From the NCBI GenBank assembly GCA_017471785.1, contig JAFURP010000023.1, positions 1 through 64,000 on the forward strand: a DNA stretch of 64,000 bases, read 5' to 3'. Shown piece after piece: positions 8,361-16,450 of the stretch. A program made the translations under genes and the position numbers. The DNA comes from Clostridia bacterium. Its GTDB lineage: Bacteria > Bacillota > Clostridia > Christensenellales > Borkfalkiaceae. Within the stretch, counting starts at the first letter, position 1, and each line of letters opens with the position of its first letter. The notes under the pieces were generated by a model. That model worked only from the letters and a program-made list of their open reading frames with translations, was not told where the DNA came from and did not search any database.

Positions 8361-9224
8361 TTATAGGGATGCGCCACGCACTTTATATTCGGTCACGCCG
8401 ACGATCGTTTCACCGTCGATCTGCAAGGGCGCGGGTCTATCGAACTTCACCTCGATCTCCTTACCCGAAATAACCGTTACGAATTTCGTGTGTTTGATAT
8501 GCTCACCCTTGAACAGGGACGGGAATATCATAAGCGTTTTAAGCTTGCCCGAGCCGTGAAACATACACAAGGACACCGTGCCCTCCGCGTTATTACGCTT
8601 TTGCGACGGCGTAGGCATCATGCCGCCACCGTAAAAGCGACCGTGCATAGTGGGCGCGATCCAAACCTTTTTATATTCGGACTTTACGCCGTCCACCGTA
8701 ACCGTTGCGTTCGTCGGTTTATAATGGAACAGCAAGCCTTTGATCGCGATCCCCGTATAGTTTACGGGCTTATCCGATTTTTCGCGCTGTTTATCCCCCT
8801 CCTCGCAGCAATAGCCGTCGATACCGAAGCCTACGCCGTTGAGTACGGGATATTCCACGCCGTTCACGGTGACGACGGGAAGAGCTTTTAAGTATTCGTT
8901 GATCACGACGGGGTCGTCCCCTTTCTTTCTCCCAAGGTCCGTCCAAAAATCGTTGCCGCTGCCCGCCGCGTAATAGTAAACGTCTTTATTCAGCGGCTTG
9001 TTATACACCTCGCGCGCAAAACGGGTGACAGTACCGTCGCCGCCGCAAAGGATACACGTATCCTCCCCATCCAAACCGTTCAAAAAGCCTACGTAATCGC
9101 TGATCGTAACGATATTTACGTATTCCACCTCCGCTTCGGGGTATTTCGCCCCCAAGTCGTGCGCCTGCGCTTCGCCCTGTCCGTTCCCCGCGATCGGATT
9201 ATATAAAATATATAACTTCGCCAT
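8361..9224 (-). CDS. diacylglycerol/lipid kinase family protein (YegS/DagK-like)
   Basis: A 287-aa cytoplasmic or peripheral protein of the DAGK catalytic superfamily (PF00781). The start shows LYILYNPIAGNGQG (the P-loop-like NPxxG motif) and GGDGTVTRFAREV at residues ~60-72, the nucleotide-binding GGDGT motif; a second beta-sandwich domain follows, with GSGNDFW and GVGFGIDGY. Family members phosphorylate diacylglycerol or related lipids for phospholipid recycling. Start: ATG after GGAGAG. It is monocistronic with a consensus promoter. Confidence 0.88.
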   Translation of the reverse strand: MAKLYILYNPIAGNGQGEAQAHDLGAKYPEAEVEYVNIVTISDYVGFLNGLDGEDTCILCGGDGTVTRFAREVYNKPLNKDVYYYAAGSGNDFWTDLGRKKGDDPVVINEYLKALPVVTVNGVEYPVLNGVGFGIDGYCCEEGDKQREKSDKPVNYTGIAIKGLLFHYKPTNATVTVDGVKSEYKKVWIAPTMHGRFYGGGMMPTPSQKRNNAEGTVSLCMFHGSGKLKTLMIFPSLFKGEHIKHTKFVTVISGKEIEVKFDRPAPLQIDGETIVGVTEYKVRGASL

Positions 9225-9274
9225 TTTTTCTCTCCGTATCCATATAATTTGTCATTGTTTTATATGACATTTAT

Positions 9275-9303
9275 ATTGTATAACAAAACGCGCTCGATGT
9301 CAA
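9275..9303 (-). promoter_or_regulatory. promoter of the lipid kinase gene
   Basis: Reading leftward: TTGACA (9303-9298), 17-bp spacer, TACAAT (9280-9275). The ~44-nt leader contains TGTCAT and ATGACA as an inverted pair 8 nt apart, a possible operator. Confidence 0.75.
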
Positions 9304-9335
9304 CTGAATTTCGACGAATTTCGTCTTTTTACGCC

Positions 9336-9374
9336 AAAAAAAATAGATCCCTTGGAGCGTTTCCGAGGGATCTA
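9336..9374 (-). terminator. terminator of the ABC importer/GLUG operon
   Basis: Leftward hairpin TAGATCCCT/AGGGATCTA followed by eight U on the minus strand, just after the stop at 9382. Confidence 0.88.
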
Positions 9375-9381
9375 CGTCTAT

Positions 9382-11388
9382 TTATTCGCACGTTTTATTC
9401 AATTCGTCGCGATACAAGAGCGCAAACAAGCCTCCCTGCACCGTTCGGTTGCGGAAGGTGCTGTACGTACCCTTTTCGCAGGAATACCAATCGGAAAACG
9501 GTACGCGATCGGGCGTTTCGGCAAGGAATTTGCAAAGATAAGCGAATATCTTTTTTTGCTTTTCCCTATCCGAAGTGCTTGCCGCAAGCCAGCCGTGCCA
9601 ATCCGTTTTCGCGCTGTCCGAACGATTGTCCAAGGGTATACCGTACGCGTTCGCACGCGCCAAACAATCGGCAACCTCCTTTTCCGCGATATCCGCAAAC
9701 AGCCCCGTACCGAGGAGCGTATCCGCGGTCAAATTGTATTTCATACTGTAGGAAGCTTCGTTGCCGAGTGCCAAAACGGTATGTCCGTCCGCCGCCGTGT
9801 ATAACCGCTTCCATTCCAAAGCGTACGCTTCCGCCTTTTCACGGTAGAGCTTACCCTCTTCCGTCTTGCCCGAGCTTTCCAATATCTTCGCAAACGCCGC
9901 GATACCGCAGATCGCCTTGATCGCTAAGTTGGCGTTTTTATCAAGATGTCCCGTGAAATCGTCCGTGCAAAGCTGATTTTCGGGGATCAAGCCGTGGGCG
10001 ACGAGATAGTCCGCCCATTTTTTGAAAAGGTCTAAATGCTCGGAAAGCTCCTCGTTGTATACGAGCGCGGAAAGTATCAGCATATTGCCGCACTCTTCCA
10101 CGGGCATTTGCCGTTCGTCGTCGTAGAGCTCGAAGCTCGCAGGGAACGTATAAAAGGGCGCCAAGCTTTCCTGTTGCTTCCATTCGCGAACGTACACCTC
10201 GCCGTTGGGATGCTCTGCCTTGACCGCGTAAAGCTGTCCGCAACAATAGGGATAGATACCTGCGTCGTGCGGCGCAAAATCGTTATTCCACACGGGCATA
10301 CGCGCAAAATCGAAGATGGGTCGAAGCATACCGCGCACCAGCTCGGGGGCGTACAGTAAAAACAAGGGCGCGGACGGATAGGTCACGTCCACCGTCGCGA
10401 TACAGCCGTCCGAATTACACTCCTTCGAGAGCCATAAAAGCCGTTTTTTACTATCCTCCACGAGCTTATGCGCGCCCATGGTCTGACGAAGCGCCGCGCG
10501 GAGAACGAACAAATATTCCTCGCCGTACGCTTCGCAACGTTTGGACAGATCGTCGTCGAACGCCTTGCATTTTGCCAAAGCCTCGTCCTCGCCCAGCCAA
10601 GCCTCTTGCATAGCTTCGAACACCGTCTTGCCGCTGCTGTAATAATAGCCCTTGAGCCACTCGCCGTAATAGTTGATGGAGCAAAGATCGTTGAACGCAA
10701 GCAAAAACTTACCCTGCAGGGCTACGCCTTTCACGGCGTTTTTCGCGCCGTTTTCCGCGTATATCCAACGCCGCGTTTCTTCCTCGTACCAACCCGCGCT
10801 TTCTCCTGCCACGTACCAATACCCCCAATCGGCGCCGAACTCGTCGGAGGAATGGGACATCGGATACTGCCGCAAAAGCCCTACGCTGGCACAGGCAAAG
10901 CCGTTGAGCGAGAAACGGCAAACGTTCACCGTTTCCTTTCGGGCTTCGTCAAAGCAGGTGTTGTACGCGATACGCTCCTCCACGGAGAAACGAACGGTCG
11001 CTTCCTTAATATCCGCTTTGGGCGTAAGCGCATAGCGCAAATAACACACGGGACGGGAAGCAAGCGATAGATCGGTGGGCAAAAGCGGAGAAAGAAAGCT
11101 TACCTTTAATTCAAACCGCTCGCACTCGAAAGTATAATCGGTGGAAAACGCCGAAATACGCACGCTCGTTTGCGGTAAGGGATTTTCCCCTTTCCCCAAA
11201 AAGGTATACGCTTTTCCGTCCACGCATACCTTGCCGAGCATAGGCTTTTCTTCACCGTGCCAAAAAACGGGCGCCGCGCCGTTCAACTCGTCCGCCGCCG
11301 ACCACAACGAAAAATACGGGTCGTTAACGAAAAGCGGATACGCAGGTAATCTGTCCACCCCGCGTTGCGGCTTTTTTTCCATACTACT
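9382..11388 (-). CDS. DUF4964/DUF4965/DUF1793 'glutaminase A-like' protein
   Basis: A 668-aa protein. The N-terminus LPAYPLFVNDPYFSLWSAAD is the hallmark of the DUF4964 family, followed by the DUF5127/4965-like beta region and an alpha/alpha-toroid C-terminal half (DUF1793-like) with the closing motif FRNRTVQGGLFALLY. Relatives are annotated as glutaminase A in fungi, but in bacteria the family is uncharacterised and often sits near glycan genes; the real substrate is uncertain. No signal peptide is visible, so it is probably cytoplasmic. The start at 11388 is chosen for its AGAGG 4 nt upstream; an ATG at 11433 would read through a strong hairpin. It is the last gene of the operon. Confidence 0.78.
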   Translation of the reverse strand, partial: SSMEKKPQRGVDRLPAYPLFVNDPYFSLWSAADELNGAAPVFWHGEEKPMLGKVCVDGKAYTFLGKGENPLPQTSVRISAFSTDYTFECERFELKVSFLSPLLPTDLSLASRPVCYLRYALTPKADIKEATVRFSVEERIAYNTCFDEARKETVNVCRFSLNGFACASVGLLRQYPMSHSSDEFGADWGYWYVAGESAGWYEEETRRWIYAENGAKNAVKGVALQGKFLLAFNDLCSINYYGEWLKGYYYSSGKTVFEAMQEAWLGEDEALAKCKAFDDDLSKRCEAYGEEYLFVLRAALRQTMGAHKLVEDSKKRLLWLSKECNSDGCIATVDVTYPSAPLFLLYAPELVRGMLRPIFDFARMPVWNNDFAPHDAGIYPYCCGQLYAVKAEHPNGEVYVREWKQQESLAPFYTFPASFELYDDERQMPVEECGNMLILSALVYNEELSEHLDLFKKWADYLVAHGLIPENQLCTDDFTGHLDKNANLAIKAICGIAAFAKILESSGKTEEGKLYREKAEAYALEWKRLYTAADGHTVLALGNEASYSMKYNLTADTLLGTGLFADIAEKEVADCLARANAYGIPLDNRSDSAKTDWHGWLAASTSDREKQKKIFAYLCKFLAETPDRVPFSDWYSCEKGTYSTFRNRTVQGGLFALLYRDELNKTCE

Positions 11389-11404
11389 CATAACACCTCT
11401 AACA

Positions 11405-11428
11405 GGGGCGGAGGTGTTTGCCTCCGCC
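11405..11428 (-). other. intercistronic hairpin
   Basis: GGCGGAGG/CCTCCGCC with a 6-nt loop between two co-directional genes, without a T-run. It may stabilise or process the polycistronic mRNA rather than terminate it. Confidence 0.5.
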
Positions 11429-11449
11429 ACCAAACCTTATAATTATTTT

Positions 11450-13996
11450 TTACGCCGCCTTTCTCGTGAGCGCGGGAAGCTCGCCCTCTACGATCGTCCA
11501 AATAGAAGGATCGAAATCCGCCAAGCTTACCGTTTCGGCGTTTACGTCCGTCCACAAATCCGTCGCCGTCTTATAAACGCCGTAGTTCGTAGCTGCATTG
11601 GAAGCGTTAGTACTTTCAAAAGCACCCACGGCAACGTAAGAGCTGGGAGCTACACCACCTACCGTATACGAAGCCAAGGAAAATACGTTTTTCATAGTCG
11701 CACCCGTTCTATTCCAACCGAGTACGGCGCTGTAAACGCTTTCTTGATAATCGCTGCCTTTAAGATCTGCAATACAATTTTCTATTAACCCGCCTTTTTG
11801 GTTATACGCTACAATCGGAGCTGCATTGGAAGCGTTTAATCCACTGCCAACCGAGGTTGAATCTCTATTCAGCGTAAGCGTTACCTTACAATTGCGTACC
11901 GTTCCGTAATTATTGAAAACCAAACCTGCAGCTTTTCTCCAGTTAGCACCCGTTACCGCTACGTCCAAATTTTCGATAACGCCTCCAGCTTCGAGCTTCT
12001 TAAACAAACCGCCTTCATCAAGTTTCGCTATCGTTAAATTTTTAACGGAATAGCCACGACCGTCCAAGGTACCCGAAAATGTTGTAATATATTGAATCGG
12101 CGTTGCCCCTGCACCGTCAACATCGTTCGCAAGGTAAAATTTAGCCGACGTACTCGTATTCATTAACCACCAATCTTCCAAATCGGAGATCTCATTCCAA
12201 TATTCGCTGGTTACGGGAACTTCCACGCTATCCTCGCCCTTGGTCACCGTGACCGTCGCCGTACCGTCGCCCACGGCTTGCACCGTGCCGTTTTCTACGG
12301 TCGCAACGTCCGTCGCGGAGGAAGCCATGCTCAAGCCGTCGGTAATTACGTTGTAATCACGGTCGTACACGGTGAGCGCAAATTGTCCTACGCCCTTATC
12401 GGGGTGGGTATTCAACGCAATAGACGAATCCAACACGATCACGTTGCCGCGGCTTGCGTTCAAGAGCACGGGCGCTCTGCCGGCAGGCTTACCCCAAACG
12501 GCGTTCGCAAAGTCCGAAAGATCGACAGCCGCCGCCATTTCCGCTTCGCTTGCGTAAACGCCGCAGGTCGCGGAAATCGTACCCGAACCGTTTGCATTAA
12601 ACGGAGATACTGCGTAGAGGTTTTTAGTAGTACCAGCGTTATCGCCTATAAGAGCGTTAAAGTATTCTCCCGTGCCAATACTACCCGTCGCCACTACGAT
12701 ACAGTTTTCGATCAAACCGTCGGTCGAATTGGCGCGTGCAATCGCACCCACCGATTGAGCATTATTTATACTACCCGTCGTCATCTCTACCTTAATCTTA
12801 CAGTTGCGGATAGTACCGTAGTTTTGATTAACGAGCAAGCCGAACGATTTTAACGTGCCCGTGGGTGCGTTGATCTCCAAGTTCAAGTTTTCGATCACCC
12901 CTTCGGTCCTATCAAACAAGCCGCCGTTATGATACCAAGGATCGACGTCGATGCCTACGTTCTTAAACGTATAGCCGTTACCGTTTACCGTACCCGTAAA
13001 CGAGGGACGGGAGGTATTGGTATCGTAGCCGCCGATCTGAGGCGCGTTTGCGCCGTTGCCGTCGATATCCGCGGTCAGCTCGTAATAGCCCGTTAAATCG
13101 TCCGAGATCGAGGTCCAATCGGCGTAATCGTCGATCGTTTTCGTGATATACTTAAACGAGGAGGTCTTGGCGTAGTTGCCGTTATCGTCGAACAGGGTAA
13201 GCGTGTAGTCCTTACCAAGCTCCACCGCCGTAGGATCGAGAATGAGCGTCGTACCGCTGACCGTACCTACCTTTTTCGCGTTCGCGTACGCTACCGTATA
13301 CGCGCTGTTTGCCAACGCGCCCGTGCCTTCGCTCGATTGATAGTACGCGCCGTCGTAGGCGATATCCGCGCCGCCCGTGCCGAAGTAGCCGTTGATGACC
13401 TCTTTTTCTTCGGGCTTGTACGTGTCGTATACCTCGGTATTTTCCTTAGCCGCAAGCGCGACCGAGCGAATACTTCTCGCAACGTCGCCCACTTCCGCAT
13501 AGATCGGCTCGTTCTCGCCGATGACCACGTACGAGCGCGCGGTAAGCTCCGCCTTGTACGCGGCGAGCCTTTCCGCTTCCGTCGTCAAATCGTTATACGT
13601 GATCGCGCCGCCAAAGGTGAATACGCCGTCTTGGAACTCGATCTCGCCCGCCTTTTCGGAAGCGGACACGATCGTTTTCACGGGCGCTTCCGCGGTGTTT
13701 TCAAAGCTCGTGTTGGTTGCTTCAGTCACCTGCGTATAGAAGGTGACGGTGGTGTCGGCGGCAACATTTTGCTCCGTCCACCAAGCCTCGGACACGTGGC
13801 TCTTCCAACGGATACCCGAAGCGCCCTGCGTTTTTCTTACGGACGCGCCGTCCTCCATCCAAAAGGTTTTCGTCGTATCCGTAGCCGCGCTCGTTTGCAC
13901 GGTCGGTTGCGAATAATTGGCGATCGCAAAAGCCGCGCAAGCCGTCGCTACGCCTGCGAAAAGAGTTACGAATTTCTTTTGATCTTTTCTTTTCAT
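11450..13996 (-). CDS. secreted GLUG/Big_2 repeat protein
   Basis: An 848-aa protein with a signal peptide (positively charged start, hydrophobic stretch, cleavage likely near QTSAA, about residue 38) and no lipobox. Residues ~45-230 resemble the 'GASVRKTQGASGIRWKS' domain common in secreted Clostridia proteins. Then two rounds of GLUG-type motifs (GLLVNQNYGTIRNC, AGLVFNNYGTVRNC) flank a Big_2 Ig-like domain (about residues 530-600, ATVTVTKGEDSVEV). No sortase signal, SLH or dockerin is visible. Start ATG follows AAGGAGGAGAAG. It shares long near-identical stretches with the next two genes. The likely role is surface adhesion or glycan contact, by inference. Confidence 0.75.
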   Translation of the reverse strand: MKRKDQKKFVTLFAGVATACAAFAIANYSQPTVQTSAATDTTKTFWMEDGASVRKTQGASGIRWKSHVSEAWWTEQNVAADTTVTFYTQVTEATNTSFENTAEAPVKTIVSASEKAGEIEFQDGVFTFGGAITYNDLTTEAERLAAYKAELTARSYVVIGENEPIYAEVGDVARSIRSVALAAKENTEVYDTYKPEEKEVINGYFGTGGADIAYDGAYYQSSEGTGALANSAYTVAYANAKKVGTVSGTTLILDPTAVELGKDYTLTLFDDNGNYAKTSSFKYITKTIDDYADWTSISDDLTGYYELTADIDGNGANAPQIGGYDTNTSRPSFTGTVNGNGYTFKNVGIDVDPWYHNGGLFDRTEGVIENLNLEINAPTGTLKSFGLLVNQNYGTIRNCKIKVEMTTGSINNAQSVGAIARANSTDGLIENCIVVATGSIGTGEYFNALIGDNAGTTKNLYAVSPFNANGSGTISATCGVYASEAEMAAAVDLSDFANAVWGKPAGRAPVLLNASRGNVIVLDSSIALNTHPDKGVGQFALTVYDRDYNVITDGLSMASSATDVATVENGTVQAVGDGTATVTVTKGEDSVEVPVTSEYWNEISDLEDWWLMNTSTSAKFYLANDVDGAGATPIQYITTFSGTLDGRGYSVKNLTIAKLDEGGLFKKLEAGGVIENLDVAVTGANWRKAAGLVFNNYGTVRNCKVTLTLNRDSTSVGSGLNASNAAPIVAYNQKGGLIENCIADLKGSDYQESVYSAVLGWNRTGATMKNVFSLASYTVGGVAPSSYVAVGAFESTNASNAATNYGVYKTATDLWTDVNAETVSLADFDPSIWTIVEGELPALTRKAA
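12830..13050 (-). repeat. near-identical GLUG-coding repeat, copy 1
   Basis: Part of the 848-aa GLUG gene. It matches 14588-14805 with blocks of about 50 identical bases (for example the segment coding for APTGTLKSFGLLVNQN and that coding for IGGYDTNTSRPSFTG). Confidence 0.75.
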
Positions 13997-14009
13997 CTTC
14001 TTCTCCTCC

Positions 14010-14144
14010 TTAACTTGACCACGCCTGATCAAAGGCTTCGGTGCCCTCCGACATAGGTGCGTCGGTCTCCGTTACCGAGGTTCGAACTACGTCGTCTTCG
14101 AAAATCGACCACGTGAGTTCAGGGGTTGCATACGTTCGTTTCAT
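14010..14144 (-). CDS. 44-aa peptide of unknown function
   Basis: A short gene with a very strong ribosome binding site (TAAGGAGG, 6 nt before the ATG) lies between two GLUG genes. It begins MKRTYATPEL, contains FEDDVVRTS, is acidic in its second half and ends AWSS, then TAA. It has no membrane segment or cysteine. Its stop codon overlaps the ribosome binding site of the following gene, so translation is probably coupled. The tyrosine-x-x-proline start and the ED-V-TS core resemble short unannotated proteins of gut Clostridia that I recall loosely; I cannot name a family. It could be a RiPP-like precursor, a leader or a toxin-like peptide; none is proven. Confidence 0.6.
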   Translation of the reverse strand: MKRTYATPELTWSIFEDDVVRTSVTETDAPMSEGTEAFDQAWSS

Positions 14145-14151
14145 ATAAATC

Positions 14152-14190
14152 CTCCTTATTTTTTACGACTATAGCGCAAAGAGTCAACGC
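14152..14190 (-). other. intercistronic hairpin before the 44-aa peptide
   Basis: Leftward GACATAGCG/CGCTATAGTC (one bulge) lies between the GLUG lipoprotein gene and the 44-aa gene; it has no T-run, so it may process or stabilise mRNA. Confidence 0.4.
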
Positions 14191-14205
14191 TATGTCTATA
14201 TTTTT

Positions 14206-16428
14206 TTATTTCTTCAAAGCGGGCAACGCGGTTTCCGATACCGTCCAAAGGGAGCGGTCGAACGTATCGAACGTTACGCTTGCCAATAATTCCGCTTCGG
14301 TTGCGTATACCGCGTAGCTTTGGTTGGCTACCGCGCCTACGTCTTGACCGCAAGCGGCAAACGGAGATACGGCGTATACGTTTCGTATCTTGCCCGTAGC
14401 CGTATTCGCACCTGCGATCGAAGCAAAATATTGCCCTGCTTCGACGCTGCCCGTCGCGACTACGATACAGTTTTCGATCAAGCCGTTATTCGCGCGAACG
14501 AGCGCGCCTGCCGAGCTTACGCCGTTGACGTTGCCCGTCGTGACGGCGACCGTCAGCTTACAGTTGCGAATGATACCGCTGTTTTGATTGACGAGCAAGC
14601 CGAACGATTTTAACGTGCCCGTGGGTGCGTTGATCTCCAAGCTCAGGTTTTCGATCACGCCGCCGAACATATCGAACAAGCCGCCGTTATGCTTCCAAGG
14701 GTCAACGTCGATACCGACGTTTTTCAGCGTATAGCCACGGCCGTCCACCCTACCCGTAAACGAGGGACGGGAGGTATTGGTATCGTAGCCGCCGATCTGC
14801 GGCGCCGTTGCGCCCTCGCCGTCGATATCCGCCGTAAGATAGAAGTTGGACGAATAGTCCTCGTTCGTTGCGATCGCGCACCAATCCGCGTACGAGGAGA
14901 TCGCTTTCCAATGCTCGCAATCCACCGTTACCTCCACGCTATCCGCACCCTTTATGACGGTGATCGTCGCCGTGCCGCTGCCCGTTACGGTGATCTCGCC
15001 GTTATCCGAGACGGTCGCGACCGTCGTATCCGAGGACTCGAAGCTTAAACCGCTCGCGATCAAATTGTAATCCCGATCGTACGCTAAAATTACGTTATTA
15101 CTTTCCGCGTCGGGGTGGTCGTTCAACGAAAGCAGCGTGTCGAACACGACCAGCTCCGCCCTATCCGCGTTCAGCAATACGGGGAGCCTGTTTTGCGGTT
15201 TGCCCCAAGCCGTCGACGGGAACACGGAAACGTCCGCAAGGTTTTGGAAATATTCCATATCGATATACGAGCACACGTTCGTCGAAGCGCCTATATCGCG
15301 GCAGTACGCGCCGTATACCTCGGAAAGCGCGTAGGCGTTGACGACGGCGCCTTGGTTTAAGCCTGCGACGCTTGCAAATCTTTCGCCCGTTGCGCCCGTT
15401 CCGTTTACGGAAGCGATACAGCTCTCGATCGTGCCCGTAATATCGTTTTTACCGACGATCGCGCCTGCGTAATAGCCCGTGGGCGCGCCGTGCGTAAGCG
15501 TTATATCCACGAAGCAGTTGCGTACCGTGCCTTTGTTGATCGCGGCGATACCGCCCCAGCATTTGACCGCCGTTTCGGGCGAAGCTACGGATACGGAAAG
15601 GTTTTCCACCACGCCCGTTGCGCCGATCGTGCCGAAAAGTCCGCCGTTCCAGCCCCACCAATAGTCCGTTACGCTATAGCCGCCGAGCTGATATCCGCAA
15701 CCGTCGAAGCGGCCCGTAAATTCCTCGTTCTCCCCGTCTACGGGCGCGATCATTGCAAACTCGCCCGCGCCCGTGATATTAGAGGTAAGATAGTAGCTGC
15801 CGTCCAAATTTTCACGGACGGTATCCAGCTCCGCTTCGCTTGCGATCGCTTGCCACGAATATACCTCGACGGTCGCGACGTTTTCAAAGCGCACGCCCTG
15901 CCAAACGACGGTCAAGGAGGTCGAGCCGTCCGTTACCGCGGTCAGCGTGTTACCGCCGAGCGTTGCAACGCTCGTATCCGCAACGCCGACGGTGATATCG
16001 GACAGCGCGTTGCCGTCGGTATCCGTAAAGCCGCCGAGCGTATACGTGCTCGATCTATCCGTACGGTTGAGGTGCAATTCGACGGTGTCCATCGTTTGCA
16101 CTTGCAGCCATTTTGCCGTTAACGTCACGTTTTGCGTATACGCGGCAGTTTCCGCGGCCACGAGGGTTTCCCCGTCGTACCACCCGCCGAACACGCCGTT
16201 TGCGTTCGTCGGCGTGGGCAATTCACCGAGCGCCTGCCCTATTTCGAGCTCTTTACTGCTCGCCGCGCCCTCCGCGAGCGCGCCGCCGTTCACGTCGAAC
16301 GTAACGGTATACTTCGCCACGGGCGTTGCGGGCTCTTCTTCCTCCTCATTATCGCACGCGACCAGCGCAAACGCGCCGAACAGGGAAAGCAAAAGGGTAA
16401 GAAGTAGTCTTTTTTTCGTTTTCTTCAT
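14206..16428 (-). CDS. GLUG/Big_2 lipoprotein with an InlB B-type repeat
   Basis: A 740-aa lipoprotein: basic start, hydrophobic core and lipobox ending at the cysteine in FALVAC (about residue 25), followed by an acidic DNEEEEE tether. Residues ~38-108 are a Listeria-Bacteroides (Flg_new/InlB B) repeat, YTVTFDVNGGALAEG ... GGWYDGETLV ... LTAKWL. After this come an Ig-like stretch, GLUG motifs (GGIAAINKGTVRNC, GALVRANNGLIENC), a Big_2 domain (ATITVIKGADSVEV) and another GLUG block. ATG after GGAGGCG. It is probably anchored on the outside of the membrane and binds glycans or proteins; this is inferred from domains only. Confidence 0.78.
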   Translation of the reverse strand: MKKTKKRLLLTLLLSLFGAFALVACDNEEEEEPATPVAKYTVTFDVNGGALAEGAASSKELEIGQALGELPTPTNANGVFGGWYDGETLVAAETAAYTQNVTLTAKWLQVQTMDTVELHLNRTDRSSTYTLGGFTDTDGNALSDITVGVADTSVATLGGNTLTAVTDGSTSLTVVWQGVRFENVATVEVYSWQAIASEAELDTVRENLDGSYYLTSNITGAGEFAMIAPVDGENEEFTGRFDGCGYQLGGYSVTDYWWGWNGGLFGTIGATGVVENLSVSVASPETAVKCWGGIAAINKGTVRNCFVDITLTHGAPTGYYAGAIVGKNDITGTIESCIASVNGTGATGERFASVAGLNQGAVVNAYALSEVYGAYCRDIGASTNVCSYIDMEYFQNLADVSVFPSTAWGKPQNRLPVLLNADRAELVVFDTLLSLNDHPDAESNNVILAYDRDYNLIASGLSFESSDTTVATVSDNGEITVTGSGTATITVIKGADSVEVTVDCEHWKAISSYADWCAIATNEDYSSNFYLTADIDGEGATAPQIGGYDTNTSRPSFTGRVDGRGYTLKNVGIDVDPWKHNGGLFDMFGGVIENLSLEINAPTGTLKSFGLLVNQNSGIIRNCKLTVAVTTGNVNGVSSAGALVRANNGLIENCIVVATGSVEAGQYFASIAGANTATGKIRNVYAVSPFAACGQDVGAVANQSYAVYATEAELLASVTFDTFDRSLWTVSETALPALKK
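14588..14805 (-). repeat. near-identical GLUG-coding repeat, copy 2
   Basis: Partner of 12830-13050, in the 740-aa lipoprotein gene. A more diverged third copy lies in the 913-aa gene near 16840-17070. Direct orientation would allow recombination or gene conversion between neighbours. Confidence 0.75.
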
Positions 16429-16450
16429 TATTTTTCGCCTCCTTGCCGCG

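Noticed and set aside
12278-12853. Rightward frames opposite the GLUG, DUF4838 and Ig-like genes (also at 17387-18478 and 19465-20535)
   Set aside because: They arise from the codon pattern of the real leftward genes; the sense frames have signal peptides, ribosome binding sites and known domains.
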